Assembly: GCF_018873765.1 (NCBI RefSeq)
Contig: NC_057919.1
Location: forward strand, 62,944,484 to 63,008,483
Source: Telopea speciosissima
Lineage: Eukaryota > Streptophyta > Magnoliopsida > Proteales > Proteaceae
Direction: 5' to 3'
DNA length: 64,000 nucleotides
Below are positions 24,001-35,355 of the stretch, piece by piece. Below the pieces are notes generated by a model. That model was not told where the DNA came from, made no database searches, and saw nothing but the letters and a program-made list of their open reading frames with translations. Position 1 is the stretch's first letter. The number at the start of each line of letters is the position of its first letter. The position numbers were made by a program, and so were the translations under genes.

Positions 24001-24282
24001 TTGTTCTTCTGTCTATTGCTGCAGTATAGTTCTTTCCTCTTTTCTTGACATAAACATCTTGTACTCCCATTATGCTGACAAAGCTTTCCTACTTTAAAGC
24101 TTGCTCGTCAGCATGTTCTACTTGTTCTCTTCTCTTCTTGGTAAGACTCATTTGCTTTTTTTGGAATTTTTGCAATAGTTTCTCATGACTCTTTTTTTTG
24201 GGGTCTTCTGTGCATTAATATTTTGCATTTACAGATATGATTATTTGTATGTTGCTTCTTATTTTACTTATTGCAATTGCAG

Positions 24283-24684
24283 GGGGCTCCACCTTGCACT
24301 CACTATGCGCAAAATGGGGTATGCAAGTTTGGACCTACATGTAAATTTGATCATCCGATGGGGACACTCAGCTACAGTCCATCTGCATCCTCTCTTGCTG
24401 ATATGCCAGTCGCTCCGTACCCTGTTGGGTCTTCACTCGCAACTCTTGCCCCATCGTCTTCATCTTCGGAGTTACGGCCTGAATTTGTTTCAGGGTCCAA
24501 TAGGGATTCTTTCTCAACCAGAATTCCGTCTTCTGAGAACACATCAAGTGGTTCAGTTGGTTCAATTTTCTCAAAGGGTAGGTCTATTCCTCATTCTAGT
24601 GTTCAACAGTCTGGTCAGAGTTATGGCCCCCGTAGTGGTAGTAGTAGCACAGGTCAAAGTGGTGAGGCTCGTAGTTCAAGCTGA
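24283..24684 (+). CDS. Zinc finger CCCH domain-containing protein, C3H32/ZFN-like, last exon only
   Basis: Terminal exon of 134 codons in phase 0 after the acceptor ttgcaattgcag (24271-24282), ending at TGA 24682-24684. It starts GAPPC and holds one complete C-x8-C-x5-C-x3-H zinc finger ([20 protein letters not shown]). A low-complexity Ser/Gly-rich tail follows, with [20 protein letters not shown] and [15 protein letters not shown], characteristic as far as I recall of the plant C3H32 (At2g47850) type. Members of this family have five such fingers, so four should lie in upstream exons; none was found in 1-24282. The finger type binds RNA or DNA, and family members are nuclear. The upstream gene therefore probably lies left of the window, with an intron over 24 kb here. 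The alternative, a transposed terminal exon, is less likely because the exon is undamaged. Confidence 0.85.
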   Translation, partial: GAPPCTHYAQNGVCKFGPTCKFDHPMGTLSYSPSASSLADMPVAPYPVGSSLATLAPSSSSSELRPEFVSGSNRDSFSTRIPSSENTSSGSVGSIFSKGRSIPHSSVQQSGQSYGPRSGSSSTGQSGEARSSS

Positions 24685-26018
24685 GTAGAACTGAAAAGCC
24701 AATCCTCATTATTCCTCCTCTGTGTCAATTTTTAATGAAATTCGATATGTTCACTTTTGTTGCACCCAGGAACTTAGATCTAGGTAAGGGTTTCCTTCCT
24801 AAGTTGTCAAAGTTCTGTCAACCAATCCAACTCTGGCCCAACTTAGTCTGATCAGCCTTCTGTTCATATTGTCCTTGTATCTCCAACTCTTTCATCTCAA
24901 ATAAGCTATAGCCATACTTCAAAGGTATAGCAATCCCATATGGTCTTTACCTTTTATTCCTAATAACCACGATGGGAGGCCCTTCAGGTATACCCGCATT
25001 CCTCCACCGTTGGAGCTGTTGTGCTTATTTATGCTCTGATCATTTCCAAACGAAAGGATCAGTCAAATTTCACTCTGTTTTCCTCAGTTTGTAGTATGTT
25101 CATGTTTTCAATTTTTTTTTTTTTTAACTTCAATTTGGGAACAAGCCTCCAATTTTGTTATCCTACTAGGATGGGATTGGAAGGCGTCATTGCTCCTCCC
25201 CCTTTTTTGTCCAGGGGTTTACTGTGAAAAGTTAAGTTTAGATACTCTTAAAGTTGTATCTCAGTTGGTGCCCTGTATGAGTTAAACAGATGCTACTCAA
25301 TGTTGTGAGACTGGAATCTGAACAGGGCTTATATCTATTTTGTTAAATACAGAAAGAAAAAGGCAGCCCCCTTGACTTCTTTGTTATTTCTCACTTAGTC
25401 CTTGTTTCTATTATGTTTTGGTAGCATAATCTCTATTTGTGCACTGAACTAAATTGTTATTTTTTGGTAAATGAAACTAATGTGTTCATGAGCCATTTAA
25501 ACAATATGATAAAAGAAAGATTAGCCATTAAGCAATGACCTACACTTGCAATGATTTATTGTGAAATGTGCAGCTCAGAAAGAGTACATTTGGATGGACC
25601 TTAGGATTTAAGTTCAACTATAGTCAGCTCAAAATTTTGTAACAAAGAGAGGTATATGTCACTTGAATCCTTCCCAGGGAGTGCTTTAATGGTTAGATCA
25701 GTATTTTATAAAGGGAGCTGGATTTATGGGTGGTTCACTCATACTCTTGTATGGGTGGGCGGGCGCCTACTTCTGTAGCTTGGCAGGTCCAACAGTGTTG
25801 AAATTTTGTGGCAGGTAGATCTCAAGAGTCAAGGCCCTGGTAAATCATATGTCGAAGTTTAAAGCCAAACAGTGCTGGACTTGTGACAGTAAATCATTAA
25901 AAATATTCAGATCCATGAAGAGGATGAATGGGACTATAAAGCCCCTCTCCATCCTCACCTCTTGCCTCTTCAAAACACACACAACACCTCACCTCCAGCC
26001 TCACCTTTGGCCTCATTT
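24685..26018. other. 3' flank of the CCCH gene and intergenic DNA
   Basis: The 3' untranslated region presumably starts at 24685; no unambiguous AATAAA signal is near. The rest shows no coding or structural RNA signal. Confidence 0.4.
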
Positions 26019-26038
26019 ACACACACACACACACACAC
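26019..26038. repeat. (AC)10 microsatellite
   Basis: Uninterrupted AC dinucleotides. A (CT)n run follows at about 26334-26353. Confidence 0.95.
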
Positions 26039-27099
26039 TTGCTTATTCCAAATAATTTCTTAGATATCCAAGGTAACTAGTTATGCCTACCCATAATACC
26101 TTTTGCCTTCCCAAAATACTAGAGAACAAACTCTCCCATGCTAAGTCAAGCCACTTAAGTTGTGTGAAGGTGAAGTAACAGAAGATGCAGCACCCCCTCT
26201 GAAGTGAGTCGAAGTGGGAGGAAGAAAAAGTGCCATTTCTTGGTTGCCAAAAAGAGGGAGGGGAAAAAGGAAAAATCCGTGATAAAAGAATATAAGGAAA
26301 AGGTTCTCTAAACCAGCCGCGGAGGGCACTTCAGCTCTCTCTCTCTCTCTCTCCTCACGTGAAATAATCTCTTTGCCCCTATTTAATAAACAGTTTCATT
26401 ACTCAATGGTACATTATGTCCCTCCCCAGACCCGTAGTGGCAGCAGTCTCGTGCAATGGGTTACGCCCTTTATTACCCCTTAATTGTGCATTCTCCTATG
26501 CTGCTTGCTCAAAGAATCCTCTTCCACCAAGAATTAATAAAGAACATAATTCATCTGGCTGATGGTATTTTGTTCAAAAAATGTCCATATATGTCTTCTA
26601 GTGTTCTTAATCATCATCTAATAGACCTTTGATTTTGAACAGACACATAAACATGGATTCATTACTCCAACGGTATTAACGTGTGGGCTTAATTAGATAT
26701 ATGTATCCTATTTCCTATCAATATGGTACAGTATTGTTGAATGATGCCTTTGTTGGTGTATTTAGAACATGTAATCTTCTTTTGATTGCTCTTCGTTTTA
26801 ATCCCAAAAGTTCATCTAAAAGGGAGTTACCATCCTATCATTTTTTTTATATGGAACAATCCTACCATTTTTAATAGCTGTATCTCTATGCTTTTCGAAT
26901 ACATAAGTGAAAGAAGAAGGAAAAAAGTATGTTATTTGAAGAGGCTAAAAAAATAAGCTTACAAATTTTCTATCACATTAAGGGGTGTGAATAAGAAAAT
27001 CCCTTTTATAAAACCTTCATGTTGAGACATCAAATATTCTACATTTGCACGTGCCAGCTAGTGCAACTAACAAGGCCCAAGCCTTGGATTTGTCTTCAT

Positions 27100-27133
27100 T
27101 GTGTGTGTGTGTGTGTGTGGGGGGGGGGGGGGG
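27100..27133. repeat. (TG)n microsatellite running into a G-run
   Basis: About ten TG units directly followed by about 15 G. The G-run length may be unreliable in assembly. Confidence 0.95.
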
Positions 27134-27399
27134 TAATAGCTGCCCTAATTGTGATGAAAGTTGTTGAGATGAGAGGAAATACTAATTTCCCTTACATTAT
27201 TTATTGGAACAATTTATCTCAATGGGTCCCCTAAAAGACCTATATATTGAAGAGAGGGTGAGATACCCTTCATTTGGAATTTCATGAAACCTTAAACCCT
27301 AAAGTTATGAAATCTGGTTGGCAGAGTTGTAGGTTCATTTTATCAAATTGTCTGGATTTTGGTCACCTAAGACGAAGAAGAAAGCAGAAAGAAGTAAAA

Positions 27400-27656
27400 G
27401 AAACTCATCTGATATCAGACCAATCGTCCAAATCAGCCCCTCTTTTAACACTTTACGGCCTTCCAGTAGACTCCTCCATGCCCAAGACAATTTGCTCCTA
27501 ACTTTGCAAAGGGGAAATCTCTATTAAAAAACAATACTGCTTTCATAAACTTAGCCCACATTGGCTCGGGCTCATTCCATAATCTCCATGCCATCCTAGA
27601 GAGTAGTGCTTTGATCTGTAAACTTAGATCCCTAAAGCCCAGATCACCGTGCTCCT
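27400..27656 (-). mobile_element. L1-type LINE fragment, C-terminal part of the reverse-transcriptase ORF
   Basis: The complement of 27450-27656 reads HGDLGFRDLSLQIKALLSRM followed by AWRLWNEPEPMWAKFMKAV. This matches the well-known plant LINE pattern G-x-L-G-F-R-D-L...N-x-A-L-L-x-K...W-R-L...P-x-S-L-W-A. It is cut off at about 27657, where LTR-like sequence begins. No poly(A) end or upstream RT core is present, so it is a small relic. Confidence 0.6.
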
Positions 27657-27660
27657 TTTA

Positions 27661-28310
27661 GAACACAACCATTAATGTAAATAGATGAAGAGAGATAGTA
27701 AAGGCATCTTGCATCTTTGGTATATTGACGAAGAACAATAGAACATAATAATCTCAAGTAGATCTTGATGAATCAAGTTTTGAAGAGACCTTCTGTAGCT
27801 CCTCGTTCTTCACCCATAGTAAACCCTTTCTTGTGGGAGAAAAAGTAATAATGAATCACGTGACTGCAGAGACCCTTCTTTATGGTACTTTATTAGGATT
27901 CACATCTAAGGACCAGACCTAGTAATTAATTAAGCCCATTATTTCTACTTTGGAAATTCTTATAGAAGGATCCTGGAACACAATATCTATCTGTGAGATG
28001 TTTTTGTTGTCCCTTGATTGCAAAGAGATTAAAGCAGCAGACGAACTGAAAGTTTTGGTGAAAGGAAATTCACTGATTGTTTAGATCGACAGATCCAGCG
28101 TTCAGGGTCGTGACTGCACATATCCATACACCATTGCTGAAAGAGTTATGACTGATGATAAAATTCAGGTGAAGCTCCATGTGAAGAAAGCGTGAGGCCG
28201 TGAAATTAGTAGGAGATATGTTTAGATCTTACGACCTATATAGGAAAACTGTTTTCTCCCTTTATATCATGTTTTGATAGAAATCTTTGGAACAATTTTG
28301 ATGTGGTCGG
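27661..28310 (+). repeat. Copy 1 of a tandem unit: partial LTR plus ORF region
   Basis: 27661-27964 matches the LTR at 28472-28927 (minus-oriented) from its internal 'accattaat-taaatagatgaagagagatagt' block to its end (attcttata). 27965-28310 matches 28928-29270 base for base apart from scattered changes. The offset between copies is 963 bp. The block ends at the shared word aattttgat. Confidence 0.8.
27998..28195 (+). pseudogene. Copy 1 of an unrecognised 65-codon ORF, interrupted
   Basis: Aligns codon for codon with 28961-29158 but has TAG at 28082-28084 (codon 29), where the other copy has TCG. The rest (GRDCTYPYTIAERVMTDD part) is kept. It is the older or unconstrained copy. No family was recognised. 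Confidence 0.5.
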
Positions 28311-28457
28311 TTTTAATTTTCACCGGCCAAAAAACCAACAATGGCGGAAACGTGTACGAGTTCATAAGGTTTTGGAAAAAATTTGGGAAAAACTTTGATC
28401 TCTTTCAAGATCTATTTAAATCCATTTAACATGGTTGATTCTAGGTCCATATGTGAT

Positions 28458-28469
28458 GCTCTGATACCA
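28458..28469 (-). promoter_or_regulatory. Primer-binding site of an LTR element
   Basis: gctctgatacca, the complement of TGGTATCAGAGC, lies two bases from the LTR at 28472. It shows that this LTR is a 5' LTR read on the minus strand, with a short internal stub (about 28315-28457). Confidence 0.7.
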
Positions 28470-28471
28470 AT

Positions 28472-28927
28472 TGTTAGAAATCTTTGAGTTTAAATGAAAA
28501 AATCTCAATTAGTTGGCCCAAATAGATCTCTAGAATGCAACCATTAATATAAATAGATGAAGAGAGATAGTGAATATACCTTGCACCTTTGGTATGTTGA
28601 TGAAGAACAATAAAATATGATAAACCCAAGTATATCTTGACGAATCAAGCTTTGAAGAGATCTTCTGCAGCCTCCTGTTCTTCACCCAAAGTAAACTCGT
28701 TCTTGTAGGAGAAAAAATAATAATGAATCACGTGACTCCATGGACCCTTCTTTATAGTACTAGTAGTATTGTCCCAAGACCCTAATCCACTTCTACAATG
28801 GGTTTGGGTTGACCCATCTCTAAAACCAGGTGAAAGGTTTGAACCAGCACATGTATTAGGATTTCCATCTAAATACCGGACCCAATAATTAATTAAGCCC
28901 ATTATTTCAGCTTTGAAAATTCTTACA
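28472..28927 (-). mobile_element. LTR (456 bp) of an otherwise deleted retrotransposon
   Basis: On the minus strand it begins TGTAAGAATTTTC and ends TTTCTAACA, with 5'-TG...CA-3' ends and a primer-binding site just beyond. Its TGTTAGAA/TTCTTACA ends and internal words (ttaattaagccc, accca-agtaaac, agaagatct) recur in the partial copy at 27661-27964. A diverged relative lies at 37434-37862. No protein-coding retroelement region remains. Confidence 0.65.
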
Positions 28928-28960
28928 GAGTGATCTTGGAACACAGTATCTACCTGTGAG

Positions 28961-29158
28961 ATGTTTTTGTTGTCCCTCGACTACAATGAGATTAAAGCAA
29001 TAGACGGATTGAAAATTTCGATGGAAGGAAATTCTCTGGTCGTTTCGATCGACAGATCCGACGTTCAGGGTTGTGACTGCACATATCCATACACCATTGC
29101 TGAAAGAGTTATGACTGATGATAATATTCAGGTGAAGCTCCATGTGAAGAAAGCGTGA
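28961..29158 (+). CDS. Unrecognised 65-aa ORF, possibly an exon or gene fragment
   Basis: ATG 28961 to TGA 29158. The product has an alternating hydrophobic and charged pattern suggestive of beta-strands (KISMEGNSLVVSIDRSDVQG) and a CDCTYPYT segment. It has no signal peptide and no family I recognise. Upstream, tatctacctgtgag (28947-28960) could be a weak splice acceptor, so it may be the last exon of a larger gene rather than a small gene. It exists twice (see 27998-28195), and only this copy is open. Selection cannot be judged from two copies. Confidence 0.3.
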   Translation: MFLLSLDYNEIKAIDGLKISMEGNSLVVSIDRSDVQGCDCTYPYTIAERVMTDDNIQVKLHVKKA

Positions 29159-30334
29159 GGCCGTGAAATTAGTAGGAGATAGGCTTAGATCTTACTACAT
29201 ATATAGGAAAACTGTTTCTCCCTTTATATCATGTTTTGATAGAAATCTTTGGAACAATTTTGATCTGCCTGAAGTGCTAGATATTACACATACATTTTGA
29301 TATAATTCGGAAGGTTTAGTACATGAACAGTTCGACCATTCTTATCATTTTATCTACGTTTTCGTTGTGATCTACCCTGTTTTTTGAGATATTATTATTT
29401 GTTCTTAGAAAACATTTTTTTTGTTTATTTCTTGGATGAGGACCTGATGAAAACATAAACCAGAAAAATTAGGTCATAGCTTAATTTTATCTCATCTTGG
29501 GAGAACTATTCTCAAGTTTCCATCCAAGCACTTTTACTGTATTTTCTATGGTTAAAATACCTTTCTTCAGTCCAATCAGACAGTCAAATGGGGTGGATGA
29601 AGCGATTCTATCTTTGCCATGGGTAGAGAGAAACTAAGTCCAGAAAAGCTTATGTGATTTAGACATGTTTTGAACAGCTTTTTTTTTTTTTTAAATAATG
29701 AAAAGGGTTGGTTAGTTATAGAGTGCAAGATCTTTAGGTTAAAGGTGGAAGATGGAACTTCTATTCATGTGATGATGAGGTGACAATTCCCAACATTTAG
29801 GCCATTAGAAAAGTGCAGAATTCTTGGTGCATGTTTGGCTAAGCTACTGTTCTCAGGTTCTAATGTGATTAGAGAATTAATCCTGCTTAATTCTAAGGTT
29901 GAAGAAGCAGAAGTACTTAAGAATACTGCTTGGGGGTGCAAGAAGCTTACTATGAGATTCTATGATTTGATGCCTTTTGACAGGCACAAGAAGAGAAGCT
30001 TTGAGAAGTCCAAGGTGTGCTCACCCATCAACTCTTGGATTATGGATACTGTTGTTACTGATTCTAAAAACCTGGGATTCATGAGAAGTCTGGCCCAGAA
30101 GGTAGAAGAAGCAGAAGCTTACCGAGTTTAACTTGCTTTCATGGGACTGCGGTCACAGTAATACCTGTGTAGAAACTGCGATGGAAGTGCCAAAAAAACC
30201 TGAGGTACTATTTGCAATGTATCCCTGCAACATATTTGGAACTGAATAATATAAGATTGGTTTGCAGACTCCATGGTTCTTGGATGGAGGTCAATCCAGC
30301 TCCTTGGATTCCATAAAACCAAACTTGGCAGACA

Positions 30335-30336
<2 letters not shown>

Positions 30337-30388
<52 letters not shown>
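30337..30388. repeat. (TTC)n followed by a T-run
   Basis: About seven TTC units and then about 29 T. It lies next to the SINE at 30477 but outside its target duplication. Confidence 0.9.
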
Positions 30389-30476
30389 CTCTTTCAGGTA
30401 TTGAATACTAATGGTATTATCAACTCTTCTCCTTCTGTCTTCTTTCCATTCTCTTTTGTATATAACACCTTCATTA

Positions 30477-30668
30477 CAGTAAATCTAGTACAGGAGCGTC
30501 ATTACAGTAAATCTAATACACGAGGCTCCTGCCACTGCAGGGTCGGGGAGGGTCATAATGCACACAGCCTTACCCCTGCTTTGCAAAGAGGCTGTTTCCA
30601 GAGACTCGAACCTGTGACCCCTTGGTCACAATGGAACAACCTAACCGTTGCACCAAGGTCCACCCTCA
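30477..30668 (-). mobile_element. Au-like SINE, second copy, better preserved
   Basis: Read on the minus strand it has a tRNA-like head with A-box region (TGGTGCAACGGTTAGG) and B-box (GGTTCGAGTCTC), then the Au-SINE body AACAGCCTCTTTGCAAAGCA and GGTAAGGCTGTGTGC. It is flanked by imperfect duplications: tataacaccttcatta (30461-30476) and tataataccttcttta (30669-30684), 14 of 16 alike. The plus-strand end contains a small duplicated word, attacagtaaatcta. Confidence 0.88.
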
Positions 30669-30684
30669 TATAATACCTTCTTTA

Positions 30685-31501
30685 GCAATGAAAATTTCAT
30701 TAGGACTCCTATCACAATTAGGGTTTCTTACAAATTCCATCTTTTTGCTCGGTAAACAGTGGTTGAGCCAATAGTAACCATATTACACCATGCATGCTCT
30801 CCTGCAACAATGGCCTATATATATATACTCTATGACATAATCCAACCAATGGTGACAGATCAACAGTTCCCTTCTTGAACCAAACTTTTGTTGATCATCT
30901 TGTACTCAATTATCAAGTACCATAAATATATAAAAAAAAAAAAAAAGGACTATTAGCTTTGGGTTTGAAGGGTTATTAAGAAACTTATAATTAATATTAC
31001 AATGCGAGATAAGGATTATCTGAACAAACCCAAATGGCTTATAGGAGTTCAAATAGGAGGTAGAGAGGTCATTTTATGTGAAGAAGAGAAAGATTAGAGA
31101 AGTTTTTTTTTTTTTTTTCCATATATATTAATGACTTGTGAGACTTGGTTTCTGAAAAGTTCTCTACTTCACCAAACCCTTCAACAAACACACACCCACA
31201 CCCACCCACCCACACAAGAAGCCAAGAAAAGCAAGTCTAAAGAAGTAAGAACATTCTTTTGTGATTCTGGAGCTTACTACTTGGAGAAATCTTTCATCAG
31301 AAGACTTAATCAGATCTCAAAGGAGAACCAAAACATTCTCTTTGTCTCTCTCTCTCTCTCTCTCTCTTTTTCTATTTGATGGGAAGTTCACACTCTACAG
31401 TGTAATTACAGTTAAGAACAGTGGCAGATAACAAGAAAAAGGGGAAAAAATTAAGAGAGAATTGCTAAAATGCTTACATCAAGAAGAACCACAAACAGCC
31501 C
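30685..31501. other. 3' flank of the ERF gene
   Basis: No gene seen. Contains A- and T-runs, a C/A-rich tract (31187-31216) and a (TC)n run (31344-31367). The ERF 3' untranslated region is expected in the part next to 31501. Confidence 0.5.
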
Positions 31502-32497
31502 TCAAAATAAAGAGTAACCCAAGTCTATCACATCACTACAAGAGGAAAGTGGTGGAGAATTAAAAGTTTCAGAAGGAGTAGTAATCTGAGGTGGCATGAA
31601 CCCGTACCCAGGACTGTCAATGTAAGGGTAGAAAGTTCCATTAAGAAACTCATCTTCCACCATTAATGGGTTCTCCTCCATTGCAGTAGCAAGCTCCCAT
31701 GACTGCTCATAACCCCAAAACCCATTATTAAACTCTTCCAAAAAAGGGAGATTATTATTGGTGTAGTTCAAACCCAAATCCTTTGCTGATCCATTCAAGT
31801 TTTCCATTGAAGCTGTATTGTTGTTGTTGTTGCTATGATGTTGAACTTCCAGAGGAGAAGGAACCATCATGATTGGGTTCTGTGTCTCAGAGAAAGTGCT
31901 GAAACTACTACAATCATGGACACTTAAATTTGTGGGTTTTGAAGCATTTTTCAAGTACTTATCAGGAAGGATACTCTCTAGGTAACCTGACTCAAAATCA
32001 GAAGAGAAAAAGAAGTTATCATTAATGGAATCTGACTCATTGGAAGCTTTAGGCTTACACTGGTCAGTGCTGGTTTGTGTGGTAGTGACCTGAGGGCTTG
32101 CATTGGCATTGGCAAGGAACAGTGAAGGTTGTAAGAAGGGTTGAGCATCAAAAGGTGTGAGGAGGGAGTGAAAGTTGGTATTGTCAGAGTAAATGAAGTT
32201 AGTTCTTGCTTGGGTTCCTTTCATGGAGAGAGCAGCTCTATCATAAGCAAGAGCTGCTTCATGAGCAGTATCAAAGGTCCCAAGCCAGTGCCTCTCCTTG
32301 GTTGTAGGGTCTCTGATTTCAGCAGCATATCTTCCCCAAGGGCGGCGCCTTACGCCGAGAAACCTCCCTGGCTCTGCTTGTTTTCTTCTTCCTCTCCTCT
32401 CATTAGACTGGGATGAAGGTGTGTTGGATTGGGTTTTAGAGAAACCAGCCAGAGTAGAGTTGGTTTCTTCTGTTTTGACGGTATAGGAAGTGGACAT
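31502..32497 (-). CDS. ERF086: AP2/ERF transcription factor, ERF086/PUCHI-like (FZP/BD1 clade)
   Basis: Intact single-exon gene, 331 codons from the ATG at 32497. One AP2/ERF domain spans residues 45-102: [46 protein letters not shown]. The ERF-type Ala and Asp in the second strand favour GCC-box binding. The extension [12 protein letters not shown] is typical, as far as I recall, of the PUCHI/LEP/FRIZZY PANICLE/BRANCHED SILKLESS1 group. Those nuclear factors promote floral or spikelet meristem identity, suppress axillary growth and act in lateral-root primordia. The rest is Ser/Asn-rich with acidic and aromatic stretches ([12 protein letters not shown] at the end), plausible activation or repression regions. 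The frame is open 57 codons further upstream (to 32668), but the first Met there begins a hydrophobic, unlikely N-terminus. The ATG at 32497 gives the expected MSTS start. Confidence 0.93.
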   Translation of the reverse strand: MSTSYTVKTEETNSTLAGFSKTQSNTPSSQSNERRGRRKQAEPGRFLGVRRRPWGRYAAEIRDPTTKERHWLGTFDTAHEAALAYDRAALSMKGTQARTNFIYSDNTNFHSLLTPFDAQPFLQPSLFLANANASPQVTTTQTSTDQCKPKASNESDSINDNFFFSSDFESGYLESILPDKYLKNASKPTNLSVHDCSSFSTFSETQNPIMMVPSPLEVQHHSNNNNNTASMENLNGSAKDLGLNYTNNNLPFLEEFNNGFWGYEQSWELATAMEENPLMVEDEFLNGTFYPYIDSPGYGFMPPQITTPSETFNSPPLSSCSDVIDLGYSLF

Positions 32498-32615
32498 TGT
32501 AGAAGAAGAGAGGGAAGAGAAGGGAATGTCAGAGTAATTGGTAACAGAAAGAGAAGTTGGAATGTTGAGAAGTGAAGTCTTTAGTTGGAGTGAATGTTTC
32601 TGAGAGTTATAGGAC

Positions 32616-32623
32616 TTATAAAG
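32616..32623 (-). promoter_or_regulatory. Candidate TATA box of the ERF086-like gene
   Basis: On the minus strand the sequence CTTTATAAGT lies about 120 bases before the ATG. It would leave a 5' leader of about 90 nt. No transcript data support it. Confidence 0.45.
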
Positions 32624-32668
32624 ACTGTGATATATGATGATGGGGAGAAAGTAAAAAAAAAAACTCAA

Positions 32669-33969
32669 AAAAGGGTCAAGGCAGATGTCACTTATTGAAT
32701 AACATACCTTTCTTTTATTTTTATTTTTTTATATTCTTGATTTCTTATTATAATATCTATGGAAACCAGTAGTTTGGGTTGAATTGAAGAAAGATACTTA
32801 GTTCTACTAGTCTCTATTGTGATTTTGAAGGGATTCTTTGTTCCAATTTCCAATAACATTCAAGTATATATGTGTCAAAGCCCTTAGGTTCTCTAAATTT
32901 CTGATTTAGATGGGTGCATGTGTTTCTCAGATAACAATTCAATTTAATTCCTTAAGAATTCTTGTCTGCTTCAATATTTTCAAAGGGAGCAGTTAAGATG
33001 ATCTAATTAAAATTAGACAAAGATATTGGTTAAATGGCTCTGTATAGTAAACTGGAAGCTACCCTTATATCAAAAACTCTTTTTCCAAGAGAATCCCTTA
33101 AAAATGGAACCATGTAGTGTTTGTCTGCTTCATAGCCATGAAATATCAAGTTTTTGATTTGCTCTTCAAATCATAAAGCACATGGTATTAATTAGATATG
33201 ATACTAGCTAGGGACTAGAACTGTAGCAGTTGACTGATGCTAATTAATATGCAAGCAGGTCATGGTTCTAAGTATCGGTATCATATTGGACGATATGTAC
33301 TGGTTTTGCTAGTCATCGATATCGATACTATATCGATACTGTATCAATAGCACGGTACGGACAAGGGGTAAAATGATCAGAAAACTAATTTTTTTAAAGA
33401 AAATTCAGAAGTATTCTTGTCTGATACAGTCGATCCATGCTGATTCCATATTGATATCGTATCGATTTTATATATTGTCGATACCCATTCTGATACCGTG
33501 CATAAAACATGAAACAGGTTTGATCCATTTGGGAATGGTTTCTTGATCATGTTCATGCTATCTCAAGTACATCTAGAAAAATCCAAGCCAAAGAAACAAT
33601 GGGGTCTAAGGGTCTCCAAAAGGAATCAGAAAAGGCTGGGAGTCAAAAGGGCAATCAAAAAGTTCAAATAGCAAACATAAATGATATGAGTGTGAGAGAT
33701 TAATCTATTTGATTAGTAGATCCAACAGGGAAATTTATGACTACTCTCTTTTCCTAAACTTCCACAACATAAATGGTTTTGGGAACAACATAAAGTAATT
33801 AAAATTAAATTGGTCAAACTTCACCATCCACTTCACTAGTCATTTTTATATAATCTTGTTTTAATGAAATTTAGCAAGTATGAGATGGATACTCCTTTTT
33901 GACTCTTCCAATATTAAGGATATCATGATCAAACAAATAATATTTAGGATAGCTGCATTGAACCCAATG
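32669..33969. other. Upstream region of the ERF gene
   Basis: AT-rich with no exon seen. 33270-33500 is a degraded repeat full of tatcgata/atcgatac words in both orientations (a fossil inverted-repeat element). The first 500 bases beyond 32669 are the likely promoter. Confidence 0.45.
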
Positions 33970-33989
33970 TTTAGTGTTTTTTTTTTTTT

Positions 33990-34197
33990 TTTTTTTTCTA
34001 ATGAGAATGTTTGGACCTTTGGCTTGACTAGTCCCTACTCCCTAGGCATGCGCGTATGTCCCTACACATGCGTATCAGACTATGATCGAAAACAATGGAA
34101 GCCGTGGGCTGGCTCTAAAAGGGATTTAGGGAATCGAATTCAAGATGCATGTCGATTTATGCACGCTCGATCTCTTGCCAAATGAGCTACACCCTTG
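33990..34197 (-). mobile_element. Probable tRNA-derived SINE
   Basis: Complement of 34105-34197 reads GGGTGTAGCTCATTTGGCAAG (A-box like) and then GAATTCGATTCCC (B-box like) about 45 bases later. The 3' end runs into a T-run (33979-33998 on plus, an A tail on minus). The tRNA-like fold is too degraded for a tRNA gene. No clear target duplication. Confidence 0.45.
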
Positions 34198-34248
34198 GAG
34201 TTTACCCATATTTAAGTATTGGTCCATTTTTTTTATAATAAAAACAAG

Positions 34249-34629
34249 GGTAAATTACACGTCATCCCTGGTTTTCAAATGAAACTCAGATCACCCATTG
34301 GTTTTTGAAAAACCTCAAATCACCCCCTGGTTTAGATTCCAATATGACAAAATAGTCCCTACCGTTAGTTTTATGCTATTAAGTGATAATATCAACCAAT
34401 TAAATAAATTTAAATCCCTAGACTACCCTTGACCAATGTTGAAGATGAAGGAAGGGTAGTATTATAAATTTAATTCTAATATTTTAGTACAAGGGTAAAA
34501 TAGTCATTTCATACCAATAATTAATCGCAGATTAACACCATTAATGTAGAAGGGGTGATTTGAATTTTTTCAAAAACCAAAGAATGATCTAAGTTTCGTG
34601 TGAAAACCAAGGGGTAATGTGTAATTTAA
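34249..34629. mobile_element. MITE with inverted ends of about 60 bp
   Basis: Left end gggtaaattacacgtcatcc-ctggttttcaaatgaaactcagatca is mirrored by the right end tgatctaagtttcgtgtgaaaaccaagg-ggtaatgtgtaatttaac. The middle repeats the theme (tcaaatcaccccctgg / aggggtgatttga). The GGGTAAATTACA-type ends and long inverted repeats resemble Mutator-like MITEs. Target duplication not clear. Confidence 0.65.
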
Positions 34630-35317
34630 CTAAGGACCTTGTTAATATAGCGAGAAGAAAATAAAGAAGAAGGGAATAGCAAGAAATCCTTCCAATAAAG
34701 GAACATATGAAGTACTAAACGTGATTCACAGAGGGAATCAAGGGCAAAAAGGTTTCCTTTCTGTTAGTGGTATTAGCAAGTGATGGAAGATTTGGAGATT
34801 TAAGACTTGGTTACCTTGTATGGTGGTGGGTTTGTTGCTAAGAGGAAGAAACTTGCAGTGATTAGTTGATTTTTCAGTTTTAAGTGCCACTTGAGTTGGG
34901 GGGGCACTCCTAGGACAGTCAAGTCCCATCTCAAAAGATGTGAGCAAGTTGGGTAGACAAGACACACAATTTATTTATAGAAAAACAATATTGATGTGGA
35001 ATGTGCAGTAGTCCTTTAAAAAGGTTGATAGATGGATGGGTATGGTATAAAATGAGAAAAAAAAGTTGATGGTGAAATGGGACTTTTCTTTTCTTTTCCT
35101 TTCCTTTCCTTCTCTTCTGTAACTTTCTTTCTCATGTTCAAATCCTTCCATCTGGAGAAGACTCACAATCCCAAAGTAGGAATTTGCATTGGTGGGTCTT
35201 CTTAATTGGAGTTGTGCACATTCTCCAAACACACATGCTTTTCTCCAGAGTTAAAGGTTACCCCGGAATTCCTGGAAAAAAATCATGTCTTTCTTAGGAC
35301 TAGGACTTGGACTTTGA

Positions 35318-35355
<38 letters not shown>

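Noticed and set aside
29835..30131. 98-codon plus-strand ORF
   Set aside because: Contains a duplicated VEEAEA word but no recognised domain. No supporting context for a gene.
30560..30655. tRNA gene on the minus strand
   Set aside because: A- and B-box-like words are present, but the cloverleaf is broken and the sequence continues into an Au-SINE body with target duplications.
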